A stretch of 64,000 bases of DNA from Microvirga lotononidis (GCF_034627025.1 NZ_CP141048.1:3944001-4008000); one strand, 5' to 3'. Shown: positions 28,356 to 36,641, counted from the first letter of the stretch. The notes: a model not told the origin generated them from the sequence alone. Made by a program: numbers and translations.

Positions 28356-29266
28356 TGGACGCCCTTGCTCCCACGGCCCCGGTCGAGCACGGCCCGAGCC
28401 TGCGCCAGCGTCTCGCGGCGCGAGGCTTCGACGCGGTCACCCTGCTCGTCATCCCGGCGGCGATCTTCAGCCTGCTGCTCTTCGTCTATCCCTTCGCGTT
28501 CGGGTTCATCCTGTCCTTCGAGCCGAAGGCGGGCGGCGATTGGCTGGCCAATTACAAGCGCTTCTTCTCCGATCCGTTCCTCTACGACACGATCGGCAAC
28601 ACGCTGCGGCTCGCGATTCCCGTCACGCTCCTCAACCTGCTGCTGGCGGTGCCGATCGCCTTCCGCGTGCGCCTGATGCGGCGCCAGCGCCTGCTCACCA
28701 CGATCCTCGTCCTGCCGATCACCCTGGGAACGGTCCTCGTGGCCGAGGGGCTCTTGAACTATCTCGGCCCGCAGGGCTGGTTCAATCGCACGCTCATGAC
28801 CTTCGGGCTGATCTCGCAGCCCCTGAAGCTCGTCCACAACTACTGGGGCGTCTTCGCCTCGCTGGTGATCACGGGCTTTCCGTTTACCTTCCTGCTGACG
28901 CTCTCCTACGTCACGGGCATCGACCCGGCGCTCGAGCAGGCGGCCGCGACGCTCGGCGCCAGCGCGTGGCAGCGCTTCCGCCACGTCTATCTGCCGCTGC
29001 TCATGCCGGGCTTCGCCATCACCTTCTGCCTATCGTTCGTGCAGGCCTTCTCGGTGTTCCCCTCGGCGGTGCTGCTGGGCGAGCCCGCAGGCATCACCCG
29101 CGTCATCTCGATTGCCGCGGCGACGGCGGCCTTCGAGGAATACGACTACTCCATGGCCTCGGCCATCGCCATGATCATGGGTTTCGTGCAGCTCGCCATC
29201 GTGGTGGCGGTGCTCGCCTCGCGCGGCCTGTTCTACCGTGGCCCCGCTTCCGGCGCGAAAGGGTAA
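28355..29266 (+). CDS. ABC importer permease 1 (PotB-like)
   Basis: 303 residues from the ATG at 28355, which shares a base with the ATPase stop; a TTG one codon upstream is possible. Six membrane segments. The coupling-loop motif is EQAAATLGASAWQRFRHVYLPLLMPG, as in binding-protein-dependent permeases of the PotB/AfuB group. Pairs with the next permease. Confidence 0.92.
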   Translation: MDALAPTAPVEHGPSLRQRLAARGFDAVTLLVIPAAIFSLLLFVYPFAFGFILSFEPKAGGDWLANYKRFFSDPFLYDTIGNTLRLAIPVTLLNLLLAVPIAFRVRLMRRQRLLTTILVLPITLGTVLVAEGLLNYLGPQGWFNRTLMTFGLISQPLKLVHNYWGVFASLVITGFPFTFLLTLSYVTGIDPALEQAAATLGASAWQRFRHVYLPLLMPGFAITFCLSFVQAFSVFPSAVLLGEPAGITRVISIAAATAAFEEYDYSMASAIAMIMGFVQLAIVVAVLASRGLFYRGPASGAKG

Positions 29267-29271
29267 AGCCG

Positions 29272-30114
29272 ATGATCCGCGATACGACACTCGGCTCCAA
29301 GCTCTGGGCGGCGGCCATCTGGTTCCTCGTCGGCTTCTTCGTCATCAACCTCTTCGCCATGATCGCCACCGTGGTGACGAGCTCGTTCGCTACCCGGTGG
29401 CTCGGCACATGGCTGCCGGTGGGCTTCACCACGCGCTGGTATTCCTCCGCCTGGAGCGAGTTCCAGCTCTGGGACGTGCTGCTCGTGACCTTCCAGGTGA
29501 TCGCCGCCGTGGTGTTCGTGTCCGGCGCGCTCGGCGTGACGGCCGCATACGCGCTCGCCCGCCGCGAATTCGCGGGAAAGCGGCTTCTCATCCTGCTCTT
29601 CCTGCTGCCGCTGATGATCCCGCCGATCACCTTCGGCATCCCGCTGGCGACCGTGCTCTACCAGACCGGTCTGGCAGGTACGTTCTGGGGGGTCGTGGCG
29701 GCCAATCTCGTGCCGACCGTTCCCTTCGTGATCCTCGTCATGATCCCGTTCATCGAACAGATCGACCCGAAGATCGAGGCGGCCGCCCGGGTGTTCGGCG
29801 CCAACACGTTCAAGCTCTTCATCCACGTGCTTCTGCCGCTGCTCCTGCCCGGCATCCTGGCGGCCCTGCTGCTGGTGCTGGTGCGCACCATCGCCATGTT
29901 CGAGCTGACCTTCCTGGTGGCGGGCCCGACGAGCCAGACGCTCGTGGTGGCGCTCTACTACGCGGTCTTCGCCGCGGGCGTGCGCGCCGTTCAGTCCATC
30001 GACGCCATGGCGGTGATCTACATGGTGACGACGCTCGTCTGGCTCATCATCGCCCTGCGCTTCGTCAACCCGACGCAGATCGTCACCCGCGCGAAGCAGC
30101 AGCCGGCGCATTGA
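29272..30114 (+). CDS. ABC importer permease 2 (PotC-like)
   Basis: 280 residues from the ATG at 29272, five bases after the previous stop. Six membrane segments, with coupling loop EAAARVFGANTFKLFIHVLLPLLLPG. Partner of permease 1 in the hexuronate-cluster importer. The gene ends 93 bases before uxuB. Confidence 0.92.
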   Translation: MIRDTTLGSKLWAAAIWFLVGFFVINLFAMIATVVTSSFATRWLGTWLPVGFTTRWYSSAWSEFQLWDVLLVTFQVIAAVVFVSGALGVTAAYALARREFAGKRLLILLFLLPLMIPPITFGIPLATVLYQTGLAGTFWGVVAANLVPTVPFVILVMIPFIEQIDPKIEAAARVFGANTFKLFIHVLLPLLLPGILAALLLVLVRTIAMFELTFLVAGPTSQTLVVALYYAVFAAGVRAVQSIDAMAVIYMVTTLVWLIIALRFVNPTQIVTRAKQQPAH

Positions 30115-30207
30115 GGGTTTGACTTATATGGCGCTGACAGGCTCTCCTCCCCCTTGTGGGGAGAGGAATACGCTCCTTTCCTTTTCAGGCCGGACCGCGA
30201 GGACACT

Positions 30208-31686
30208 ATGTCAGACCGCTTGAACGAAGATTCCCTTGCCGATCTGCCGGATGGTATCCGGCGTCCCGCCTACGACCGGCGGGCGGTGAAGACCGGGATC
30301 GTGCATCTCGGGATCGGGGCCTTTCACCGGGCGCATCAGGCGGTCTACACCGACGACGTGCTCGGGCTCGATCCTCAATGGGGCATCGTGGCGGCGAGCC
30401 TCCGCAGTCCCGATACCTTCGACGCGCTGGCGCCGCAGGACGGGCTCTATACCCTCTCCGTGCGCTCGCGGGAGGGCGAGGCGCTGCGCATCATCGGGTC
30501 CATCCGCCAGGTCATCGTCGCCCCGCGCGCCACGGACGACCTCCTCGATGCGATGGCCGACCCGCGAACGAAGATCGTCACGCTGACGGTCACCGAGAAG
30601 GGCTATTGCCACGATCCGGCGACCGGCACCCTGAACGAAGCCCATCCCGATATCGTGCATGACCTCGCATATCTGAAGACGCCGCGTTCCGCGCCGGGCT
30701 TCATCGTAGAGGCCCTGCGCCGCCGCCGCCGGGCGGGCGTGCCGCCCTTCACGGTTCTGACCTGCGACAACCTTCCCTCCAACGGGCGCACGGTGAAGCG
30801 GGTTCTCACGCGCTTCGCCGAACTGGTCGATCCGGATCTCGGCCGGTTCGTGGCGGACGAGGTGTCCTGCCCCTCGACCATGGTCGACCGGATCGTGCCC
30901 GCGACCAGCGACCAGGACCGGCAGCGCATCGGCGAGGCTCTGCACGTGGAAGATGCCTGGCCCGTCGTGACCGAGCCTTTCACCCAATGGGTCATCGAGG
31001 ACCGCTTCCCCCAGGGGCGGCCGGCCTGGGAGAACGCGGGGGCCGAGTTCGTCGCGGACGTGGAACCCTACGAGCACATGAAGCTCAGGCTGCTCAACGG
31101 CAGCCATTCGACGCTCGCCTATCTCGGCTATCTCGCGGGCTACGAGACGGTGGCTGACACCATGGCCGATCCGGCCTTCGTTCGGCTCGTCGAAGGGCTC
31201 ATGGACGAGGAGGTCACCCCGACGCTCCACATGCCGCCCGGCGCCGACCTCGCCTCCTACAAGCGCGCGCTGGTCGAGCGCTTCAAGAACCCGGCCCTGA
31301 AGCACCGCACCTGGCAGATCGCCATGGACGGGTCCCAGAAGCTGCCGCAACGCCTCCTCGGCACGGTGCGCGACCGCCTGCGCGACGGCGGCTCCATCGC
31401 GCGCCTGTCCCTCGGGGTGGCGGCCTGGATGCGCTATGTCACGGGCGTCGACGAGAAGGGCTCCGCCATCGACGTCCGCGATCCCATGGCGGCGCGTTTG
31501 CGGGAGCTGGCCGACCGGGCAGGGGGCGAAGCCGGGAGCCTGGCGAATGCCCTGTTCGGCATCCGCGAGATCTTCGGCGATGACCTGGCGAACGACCCGC
31601 GCTTCACGCAACCCGTGACGGCGCATCTGGCGCGTCTCCATGAGAAGGGCGCCAAGAGGACGGTTGCGGAGCTTGGAGCGGAGTAG
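30208..31686 (+). CDS. uxuB: D-mannonate oxidoreductase (fructuronate reductase)
   Basis: 492 residues from the ATG at 30208; a longer start at 30154 is less likely. The long-chain polyol dehydrogenase signature is clear: GIVHLGIGAFHRAHQAVYTDD at the NAD site, TLTVTEKGYCHD, CDNLPSNGRTVKRVL and KLRLLNGSHSTLAYLGYLAG with the catalytic Lys. Reduces D-fructuronate to D-mannonate using NADH. Distinguishing UxuB from mannitol dehydrogenase rests on the neighbours uxaC and uxuA. Last gene of the rightward arm. KDG kinase and aldolase are not in the window. Confidence 0.92.
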   Translation: MSDRLNEDSLADLPDGIRRPAYDRRAVKTGIVHLGIGAFHRAHQAVYTDDVLGLDPQWGIVAASLRSPDTFDALAPQDGLYTLSVRSREGEALRIIGSIRQVIVAPRATDDLLDAMADPRTKIVTLTVTEKGYCHDPATGTLNEAHPDIVHDLAYLKTPRSAPGFIVEALRRRRRAGVPPFTVLTCDNLPSNGRTVKRVLTRFAELVDPDLGRFVADEVSCPSTMVDRIVPATSDQDRQRIGEALHVEDAWPVVTEPFTQWVIEDRFPQGRPAWENAGAEFVADVEPYEHMKLRLLNGSHSTLAYLGYLAGYETVADTMADPAFVRLVEGLMDEEVTPTLHMPPGADLASYKRALVERFKNPALKHRTWQIAMDGSQKLPQRLLGTVRDRLRDGGSIARLSLGVAAWMRYVTGVDEKGSAIDVRDPMAARLRELADRAGGEAGSLANALFGIREIFGDDLANDPRFTQPVTAHLARLHEKGAKRTVAELGAE

Positions 31687-31741
31687 GGGCTCGATACGCC
31701 GCCATATCATGGCAGTCTGCCGTGTAGGGGCTGAACCCTCT

Positions 31742-31835
31742 CACGTCATGGCCGGCCTTGTGCCGGCCATCCCGCTTGTGTGAGACACAGCGCCTTTCAA
31801 ACCGAGATCACCGGCACGAGGCCGGTGATGACATG
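31742..31835 (-). repeat. ~94-bp double-hairpin repeat, copy 3 (inverted)
   Basis: The reverse complement reads in the same order as the copy at 22330: ACCGGCCTCGTGCCGGTGAT, a variable middle, then GATGGCCGGCACAAGGCCGG. It lies 55 bases past uxuB and 42 bases before the stop of the convergent SET gene, so it may terminate both. Confidence 0.8.
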
Positions 31836-31877
31836 GGAAGAGCCGCGGAGGCACTTTCAGCCAAGCGATGGCAACCT

Positions 31878-32300
31878 TCACTCGGCCGCCAGCTTCGCCC
31901 GCTTGCTCACGCACGATTTGCACCGGCAGCCCATCGGCTTGATGAAGGTCTCGAAGTAGCTCTTGCCGTAATTGTAGGTGATCTCGTCACCCGGCTTGAT
32001 GCGCTTGATCGCCTTGATGCGGATCCGGCCGCGCGACACCGTGGCCTCGGCATTGGGGCGGCATCCGTGATTGATGTAGCGGGCGGTGTTCCAGCGGGGC
32101 GAGCCGTCGATGGTCCAGCGGTCGCTGATCTCGAACAGGTAGCGCGTGTTGCGTCGGCGCTGGACTTCCTCGTTCGTGATCTTCGGCCCGACATACTCGA
32201 TGATGAAGGTGCCCTTCTCGATCACATCGGTCGCAAAGAGGCCGAGGCCGGTTTCCGATCGCCCAATGCGAAACGGGCCTTCTGCAGGTTTCATGTTCAT
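31878..32300 (-). CDS. SET-domain protein (putative protein lysine methyltransferase)
   Basis: 140 residues from the ATG at 32300 (32294 also possible). GLGLFATDVIEKGTFIIEYVGPKI (18-41) begins the SET fold. The AdoMet/pseudoknot motifs NHGCRPNAEA (77-86) and GDEITYNYG (104-112) are intact, and CRCKSC (125-130) forms a post-SET-like zinc cysteine cluster. This is a minimal SET protein without other domains. Bacterial members have few known targets (ribosomal or nucleoid proteins have been proposed); none can be assigned. Separate from its neighbours, 165 bases from the response-regulator gene upstream. Confidence 0.88.
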   Translation of the reverse strand: MNMKPAEGPFRIGRSETGLGLFATDVIEKGTFIIEYVGPKITNEEVQRRRNTRYLFEISDRWTIDGSPRWNTARYINHGCRPNAEATVSRGRIRIKAIKRIKPGDEITYNYGKSYFETFIKPMGCRCKSCVSKRAKLAAE

Positions 32301-32465
32301 CTGAGGCGAGGACTCCGAAGCACGCAAACTTTCATGCGGGTGTATTATCGACAAACCCGGAGCGATGAAATTGGGGCCGGATCGAAACTTCTCCAGATTC
32401 AGCGCAAGTTTTTGGCACCGCAGCATGGAAATGCTCGCCGCCGCGCTCTTGCGATGGAACGCCGT

Positions 32466-32852
32466 CTAGACGACTTCCGATGGATCCGAGGCGGACGCCA
32501 GAGCGCGTCGCAGAGTGTCGGCGAAATTGTCGTACGAGAACGGTTTCGACAATGTCGGCGAATCGCGGAACCGCTCGGGCAGCGAGCGGAAATCGTACCC
32601 CGTCGAGAAGATGAACGGGATGCCCCGGAAGCGCAGGACGTCGGCCACGGGAAATACCACCGATCCGTCCACGTTGATGTCGAGAATGCCGATATCGATA
32701 TCGGCCTGCAGCGCAAGGGTCAGGGCATGATCGAGCCGTGCGGCCGGTCCTACGATCTCGCATCCGAAATCGAGAACCATGTCCTCGATCAGCATCGAGA
32801 TCATCGCTTCGTCCTCGACGATCAGGACACGCTTCCTGCGACCCTCGAACAT
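32466..32852 (-). CDS. Receiver-only response regulator
   Basis: 128 residues from the ATG at 32852, which has a strong GGAGGGG site. Receiver-domain residues are present: VEDEA (acid pair at 13-14), phospho-acceptor Asp58 in GILDINVDGS, STGY (84 region) and Lys103 in LSKPF. No output domain, as in CheY/DivK-like or FixJ-receiver-type shuttles common in Hyphomicrobiales. No histidine kinase is nearby, so the partner is elsewhere. Confidence 0.92.
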   Translation of the reverse strand: MFEGRRKRVLIVEDEAMISMLIEDMVLDFGCEIVGPAARLDHALTLALQADIDIGILDINVDGSVVFPVADVLRFRGIPFIFSTGYDFRSLPERFRDSPTLSKPFSYDNFADTLRRALASASDPSEVV

Positions 32853-33360
32853 AGCCCCTCCAAGCCGGATTGCATCTGCATGGCGCCTTGCGGCGTCGTT
32901 AAAACGAATCAGCTGCAACAACTATAGTCGATGGTTCGGTACGCCATCACTATCTTAGGTTATTATGACTTACAGTGACATGGTAATGCCGGGGCCCGGA
33001 CAAAGTAAAGACTCTGGGTCGCTGCGGTTATAATGCATCCTCCGGATGCAATTTCTACGCGCAGGACTGAGTAATCCTTGTCCAGCGAATCCCGCCGGGC
33101 TCTGTGCTCCGCCTATGTGACGCAAGGTCAGCAACCGCGCGAGGGGGCGCCGAACCGCGTCCGACCGCGAGCCTGCCTCACGGTAAAGTGAGGGTTCGAG
33201 ACAATGCGTATCGGGCGAACGTCCCAATGCATCAGGTGGTGGGATTCTTCGATGACATGTCAGGAGTATCGGCAGCGCCTTCCAATGACCTTCCATGCAT
33301 TTGGCTTGCAAGGAGAGCCAATTGGCAGCTGCCGTCTCCCAAGGAGTCAGGAAGTGGGTA
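32853..33360. other. Intergenic stretch without a supported gene
   Basis: About 500 bases between the response regulator and the 42-codon gene. Short open frames exist on both strands but lack family features or convincing ribosome sites. I see no strong hairpin. It contains a less GC-rich patch near 32900-32990 that may hold the response-regulator promoter. Confidence 0.5.
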
Positions 33361-33489
33361 TCAGGGCCGTAGCAGCCTCTGGATCAGGGCATCGGCCGCA
33401 TGGCTGGTCAGGCCCCACGCGACCGGTCGGTTGCCGAGATACACCGTGAAGGTGCCGTCCTGAGTCGCCTGCTTGGCAATACGGATCAT
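33361..33489 (-). CDS. Small 42-residue protein of unknown function
   Basis: Bottom-strand ATG at 33489 with a near-ideal ribosome site (AGGAGG, then ATAACTC, then ATG) and a TGA at 33361. The sequence starts MIRIAKQATQDGTFTVYLGN and ends IQRLLRP. It is mildly basic, with a beta-strand-like middle (GTFTVYLGNRPVAWGL) and a helical end. No signal peptide or membrane span. I do not recognise the family. The ribosome site is the main evidence that it is real; it could be a stress-type small protein or a toxin/antitoxin partner, but nothing in the sequence decides. Confidence 0.6.
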   Translation of the reverse strand: MIRIAKQATQDGTFTVYLGNRPVAWGLTSHAADALIQRLLRP

Positions 33490-33673
33490 GAGTTATCCTC
33501 CTCATGGGGAGCCCGGGCCACATGCCCGTTGTGCCGCCATGATGAAATGAGCGGCGCTCGGCGGGAAGCTTAAATTATGAGCAGTGACATGCGGATGACG
33601 GCGCAAAGCCTTGCGAACCAACGGCTTCGAGGACCGTTGCCGTATGGGGCCGCAGGAGCAGCGGGATCGATCC

Positions 33674-34828
33674 ATGAAGCTTTTCGAATGCCAGGCCTGC
33701 GGCCAACCGCTCTACTTCGAGAACAGCCGCTGCGAGAGCTGCGGCCGGCGGCTCGGCTGTCTGCCGTCCATCCAGGATATCAGCGCCCTGGAGCCGACGG
33801 AGGAGGGGGACTGGAAAGCTCTGGCCTTGCCCGGCACGTCTTTCCGCTTCTGCGCCAACGCCCGGTACGAGGCCTGCAACTGGCTGATCCCGGAAGACGA
33901 CGCCAACCCCTATTGCCGGGCCTGCCGGCATAACCGCACCGTTCCGGACCTGTCCATTGAGCAGAATCTCGTCCGGTGGCGCAGCCTGGAGACCGCCAAG
34001 CGCCGTCTCTTCTATACCTTGCTGAAGCTCGACCTGCCGCTGGCGACGCGGGCCGAGGATCCGCAGGGGCTCGCCTTCGACTTCCTGGCCGACCCGGCGG
34101 AGAACTCTCCCGAAGGACCCTCCATCCTGACGGGGCACGACAACGGCCTGATCACCATCAACATCGCCGAAGCCGACGATGCGGAGCGGGAAAGGCGGCG
34201 GCATAGCATGGGAGAACCCTATCGCACCCTCCTCGGCCATTTCCGGCACGAAGTCGGACATTATTTCTGGAACGTGCTGGTCCGGAACGATCCGAGCCTC
34301 GAGAGCTTCCGCCGGATCTTCGGAGATGAGCGGCAGGATTACGGGGAAGCCCTGAAGGCCCACTATGCCCAGGGGCCCAAGGAAAATTGGCAGGAAGAGT
34401 TCGTCAGTTCCTACGCGGCCTCGCATCCTTGGGAAGATTTTGCCGAAACCTGGGCTCACTATCTTCATATCGTCGATACGCTCGAGACGGCCCATGCCTT
34501 CGGCCTGACGGTCCGTCCCAGAATCGGCCGGGGCCCCGAACTCGCGGCGCAGATCGACTTCGATCCGCATCGGGAAACCGATTTGAACCGGCTGGTCACG
34601 GCCTGGCTGCCGCTGACGTTCGCCGTCAATTCCCTGAACCGCAGCATGGGCCAGCCGGACCTCTACCCCTTCGTTCTCGCTCCGGCGGTCATTGCCAAGC
34701 TGGCCTTCATCCACGAGCGCATCCATAGCTGGAGCGGGCGGGGGCAGGGCGAAGCTGACGGCTGTCATGTTCTCAAAGCGGTGATCGGAGGGCTGAATTC
34801 TCGCATTGGAGCGCCACATTCCGCATAA
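33674..34828 (+). CDS. Zinc-ribbon putative metallopeptidase
   Basis: 384 residues from the ATG at 33674. The N-terminus carries four Cys pairs: CQAC (6-9), CESC (20-23), then C60/C68 and CRAC (81-84), forming one or two zinc ribbons. A gluzincin-like HEVGH (192-196) is followed by FVSSYAASHPWEDFAETWAHYLHI, where a later Glu/His can supply the third ligand. This layout fits the family of zinc-ribbon putative metallopeptidases (DUF2248-like). No signal peptide, so probably cytoplasmic. The substrate is unknown. Confidence 0.85.
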   Translation: MKLFECQACGQPLYFENSRCESCGRRLGCLPSIQDISALEPTEEGDWKALALPGTSFRFCANARYEACNWLIPEDDANPYCRACRHNRTVPDLSIEQNLVRWRSLETAKRRLFYTLLKLDLPLATRAEDPQGLAFDFLADPAENSPEGPSILTGHDNGLITINIAEADDAERERRRHSMGEPYRTLLGHFRHEVGHYFWNVLVRNDPSLESFRRIFGDERQDYGEALKAHYAQGPKENWQEEFVSSYAASHPWEDFAETWAHYLHIVDTLETAHAFGLTVRPRIGRGPELAAQIDFDPHRETDLNRLVTAWLPLTFAVNSLNRSMGQPDLYPFVLAPAVIAKLAFIHERIHSWSGRGQGEADGCHVLKAVIGGLNSRIGAPHSA

Positions 34829-34883
34829 CACGCCCTTTTGGGACCTTGCGTGAAATGTCTAGGTATGAGTAGTTATCGTCTTG

Positions 34884-34900
34884 CCCTCAATGGTTGAGGG
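34884..34900 (+). promoter_or_regulatory. Hairpin in the leader of the cold-shock gene
   Basis: CCCTCAA-TGG-TTGAGGG is a perfect 7-bp stem 51 bases ahead of the cold-shock ATG. It has no T-run, so it is more likely an RNA leader structure than a terminator for the metallopeptidase gene. Cold-shock genes often carry structured leaders that control translation; this is inference. Confidence 0.4.
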
Positions 34901-34950
34901 CGTTACGCCTATAGCGTTTACGAAACTTGAGACTTTAGAAGGCAGTCCTG

Positions 34951-35640
34951 ATGGGCCGGGGAAATGATCACCGTGATCGCCGACGTCAATTTGGCGGTCA
35001 ACCCGAAGATCACTGGGGCGATTTCGCTCCTCCAACATCTTATGAACGGCCCATGCGGCAGCAGACATCTTATGGCTCACCCGCTTCGGGACCAGAGACC
35101 GAAGCACGGGTGAAATGGTTCAATCCTGAAAAGGGCTTCGGATTCGTCGAGATGACCGACGGATCGGGCGAGGCCTTCCTGCACGTCCGGCAGGTCGAGG
35201 CGGCGGGCTATTCCGCGCTCGAATCCGGCACGACCCTGGTCATCAAGGTCGGCGCTGGCCAGAAGGGACCGCAGGTCCAGGAAATCGTGAGCGTGGACGC
35301 CAGCACGGCCGAGCCCGAGCCGCCGCGCGCCGCTCGCGGTCCGCGTCCGATGCGTTCGGGCGGCCCCGGCCAGTCCGGAGGCGGTTTCGGTCGTCCGAGC
35401 GGCGGCCCGAGCTCCCGTCCGGTCAGCGGCCCGCCGGAAGTTCCGGCCACCGTCAAGTGGTTCGATTCCGTAAAGGGCTACGGCTTCGTGTCCGTCGAGG
35501 GAGAGAGCAAGGATCTGTTCCTGCACATCTCCGTGGTGGAGCGCGCGGGCCTCAGCCAGCTTGAGCAGGGCCAAGCCGTCCGTGTCGCCATCGTCGAGGG
35601 CCGTAAGGGCCCCGAAGTCGGCGCCATCGAGCTCGCCTAA
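34951..35640 (+). CDS. Double cold-shock-domain protein
   Basis: 229 residues with two cold-shock domains: ARVKWFNPEKGFGFV at ~52 and ATVKWFDSVKGYGFV at ~165. Each has RNP-like aromatic motifs (KGFGFV, KGYGFV) and a later FLHVR / LFLHIS. They are joined by a ~45-residue low-complexity linker rich in Gly, Pro, Arg and Ser. Tandem CSD proteins of this type are common in Hyphomicrobiales and bind single-stranded RNA or DNA. Followed by a clear terminator, so it is transcribed alone or as the last gene. Confidence 0.92.
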   Translation: MGRGNDHRDRRRQFGGQPEDHWGDFAPPTSYERPMRQQTSYGSPASGPETEARVKWFNPEKGFGFVEMTDGSGEAFLHVRQVEAAGYSALESGTTLVIKVGAGQKGPQVQEIVSVDASTAEPEPPRAARGPRPMRSGGPGQSGGGFGRPSGGPSSRPVSGPPEVPATVKWFDSVKGYGFVSVEGESKDLFLHISVVERAGLSQLEQGQAVRVAIVEGRKGPEVGAIELA

Positions 35641-35678
35641 GGCTTCCAGCCTTTCTTTGTGAATTGCCTCGGGTCTGA

Positions 35679-35716
35679 GGTCTTCTCCCTGTGGAGAAGA
35701 CCTGCCCGGGTTTTTT
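35679..35716 (+). terminator. Rho-independent terminator after the cold-shock gene
   Basis: GGTCTTCTCC (35679-35688) pairs with GGAGAAGACC (35693-35702) across a CTGT loop. A T6 run follows at 35711-35716 after a short GC stretch. It lies 39 bases past the stop. Confidence 0.8.
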
Positions 35717-35755
35717 CGTGTTGGACGGCCGTCCATCCGGCCATGTCAGGTCCGG

Positions 35756-35887
35756 CTCCAAAGTGAACGACACTTTGGAGCGGATTTTCATGGGTCGGCG
35801 GAGGGGTGGATTCCCGAAGCAGGCCTATCCACTGCTTCCATTGCTTTTTCTCTAGTCCGGCGCATCGTTGGGCGCGAAAAACCGGAC
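35756..35887. repeat. Composite palindromic intergenic repeat, copy 2
   Basis: CTCCAAAGTG-AACGA-CACTTTGGAG (35756-35780), then GTCCGG (35855-35860) with CCGGAC (35882-35887), followed by CGCTTTTCCGCGCGACG. This is the same two-hairpin order as 11081-11192. It lies between the cold-shock terminator and the phoH stop. Confidence 0.65.
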
Positions 35888-35906
35888 CGCTTTTCCGCGC
35901 GACGGT

Positions 35907-36641
35907 TTAGCAATGGACTTCTTCGAACGCCCGCACCCACATCTCGCAGACACCGGACCGGACGATTTCATTGAGCGTGAACTCGATGATCGGAACCGGG
36001 AGCATCTGCGATTTGATCAGGTGGATGACCGTGCGCAGGCCCGAGGTCTCCCGCAGGTCGCACTGGCTCACGTCCCCGTTGATCACGACCGTGCAATCCT
36101 CCCCGATGCGGGTCAGGAACGTTTTCATCTCGGCCGGGGTGGCATTCTGCGCTTCGTCCAGCAGGATGAAGGCGTCGCGCCATGACCGTCCGCGCATGAC
36201 CTCGAAGGGCACCAGCTCGATATCGCCGTTCTTCATTGCGATTTCGTAGGCGGCGGCACCGATCCGCTCCTTGATGGCTTCGATGACCGGAGCGGCCCAG
36301 GGGCCGAACTTCTCCTCGAGGCTGCCGGGAAAAAAGCCGAGGGAGCGGCCGCTCGGAACGTTGGGACGGGTGAGAATGATCTTCCGGATGCGACGCTGAC
36401 GGAAAAGGTCCGCCGCATAGGTCGCCGCGATCCAGGTCTTTCCGGTCCCTGCAGGCCCGAGAACCACGACCTGGGCACTGTTCTTCAAAGCGTCGAGATA
36501 ATCATCCTGTGTTGCATTGAGCGGTTTGATGGGAGGGAGGCTACGCTCAGCCTGGAACTTGGATCCGGTGAGGTCGAAGACCTGCGCTGTTTCATGGGAG
36601 CGGCGGGTCTTGCGTCTCTGCTTCTCATGATGCTTGCTCAA
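35907..36641 (-). CDS. PhoH-family ATPase, probable TTG start
   Basis: 244 residues if it starts at the TTG at 36641, preceded by CCGGAGTTGGTCA; an ATG at 36767 would add 42 residues without family resemblance. It opens MSKHHEKQRRKTRR, then has Walker A GPAGTGKT (62-69), Walker B FILLDEAQN and VINGDVSQCDLR (sensor-like). The PhoH core is an RNA-helicase-like P-loop ATPase found near ribosome and RNA-quality-control genes in bacteria. The role here is unknown; it is convergent with the cold-shock gene. Confidence 0.88.
   Translation of the reverse strand: MSKHHEKQRRKTRRSHETAQVFDLTGSKFQAERSLPPIKPLNATQDDYLDALKNSAQVVVLGPAGTGKTWIAATYAADLFRQRRIRKIILTRPNVPSGRSLGFFPGSLEEKFGPWAAPVIEAIKERIGAAAYEIAMKNGDIELVPFEVMRGRSWRDAFILLDEAQNATPAEMKTFLTRIGEDCTVVINGDVSQCDLRETSGLRTVIHLIKSQMLPVPIIEFTLNEIVRSGVCEMWVRAFEEVHC

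Noticed and set aside
32970..33311. A 113-codon bottom-strand frame in the gap before the small gene
   Set aside because: No ribosome site or family feature, and the text is Pro/Arg/Cys-mixed; treated as chance.
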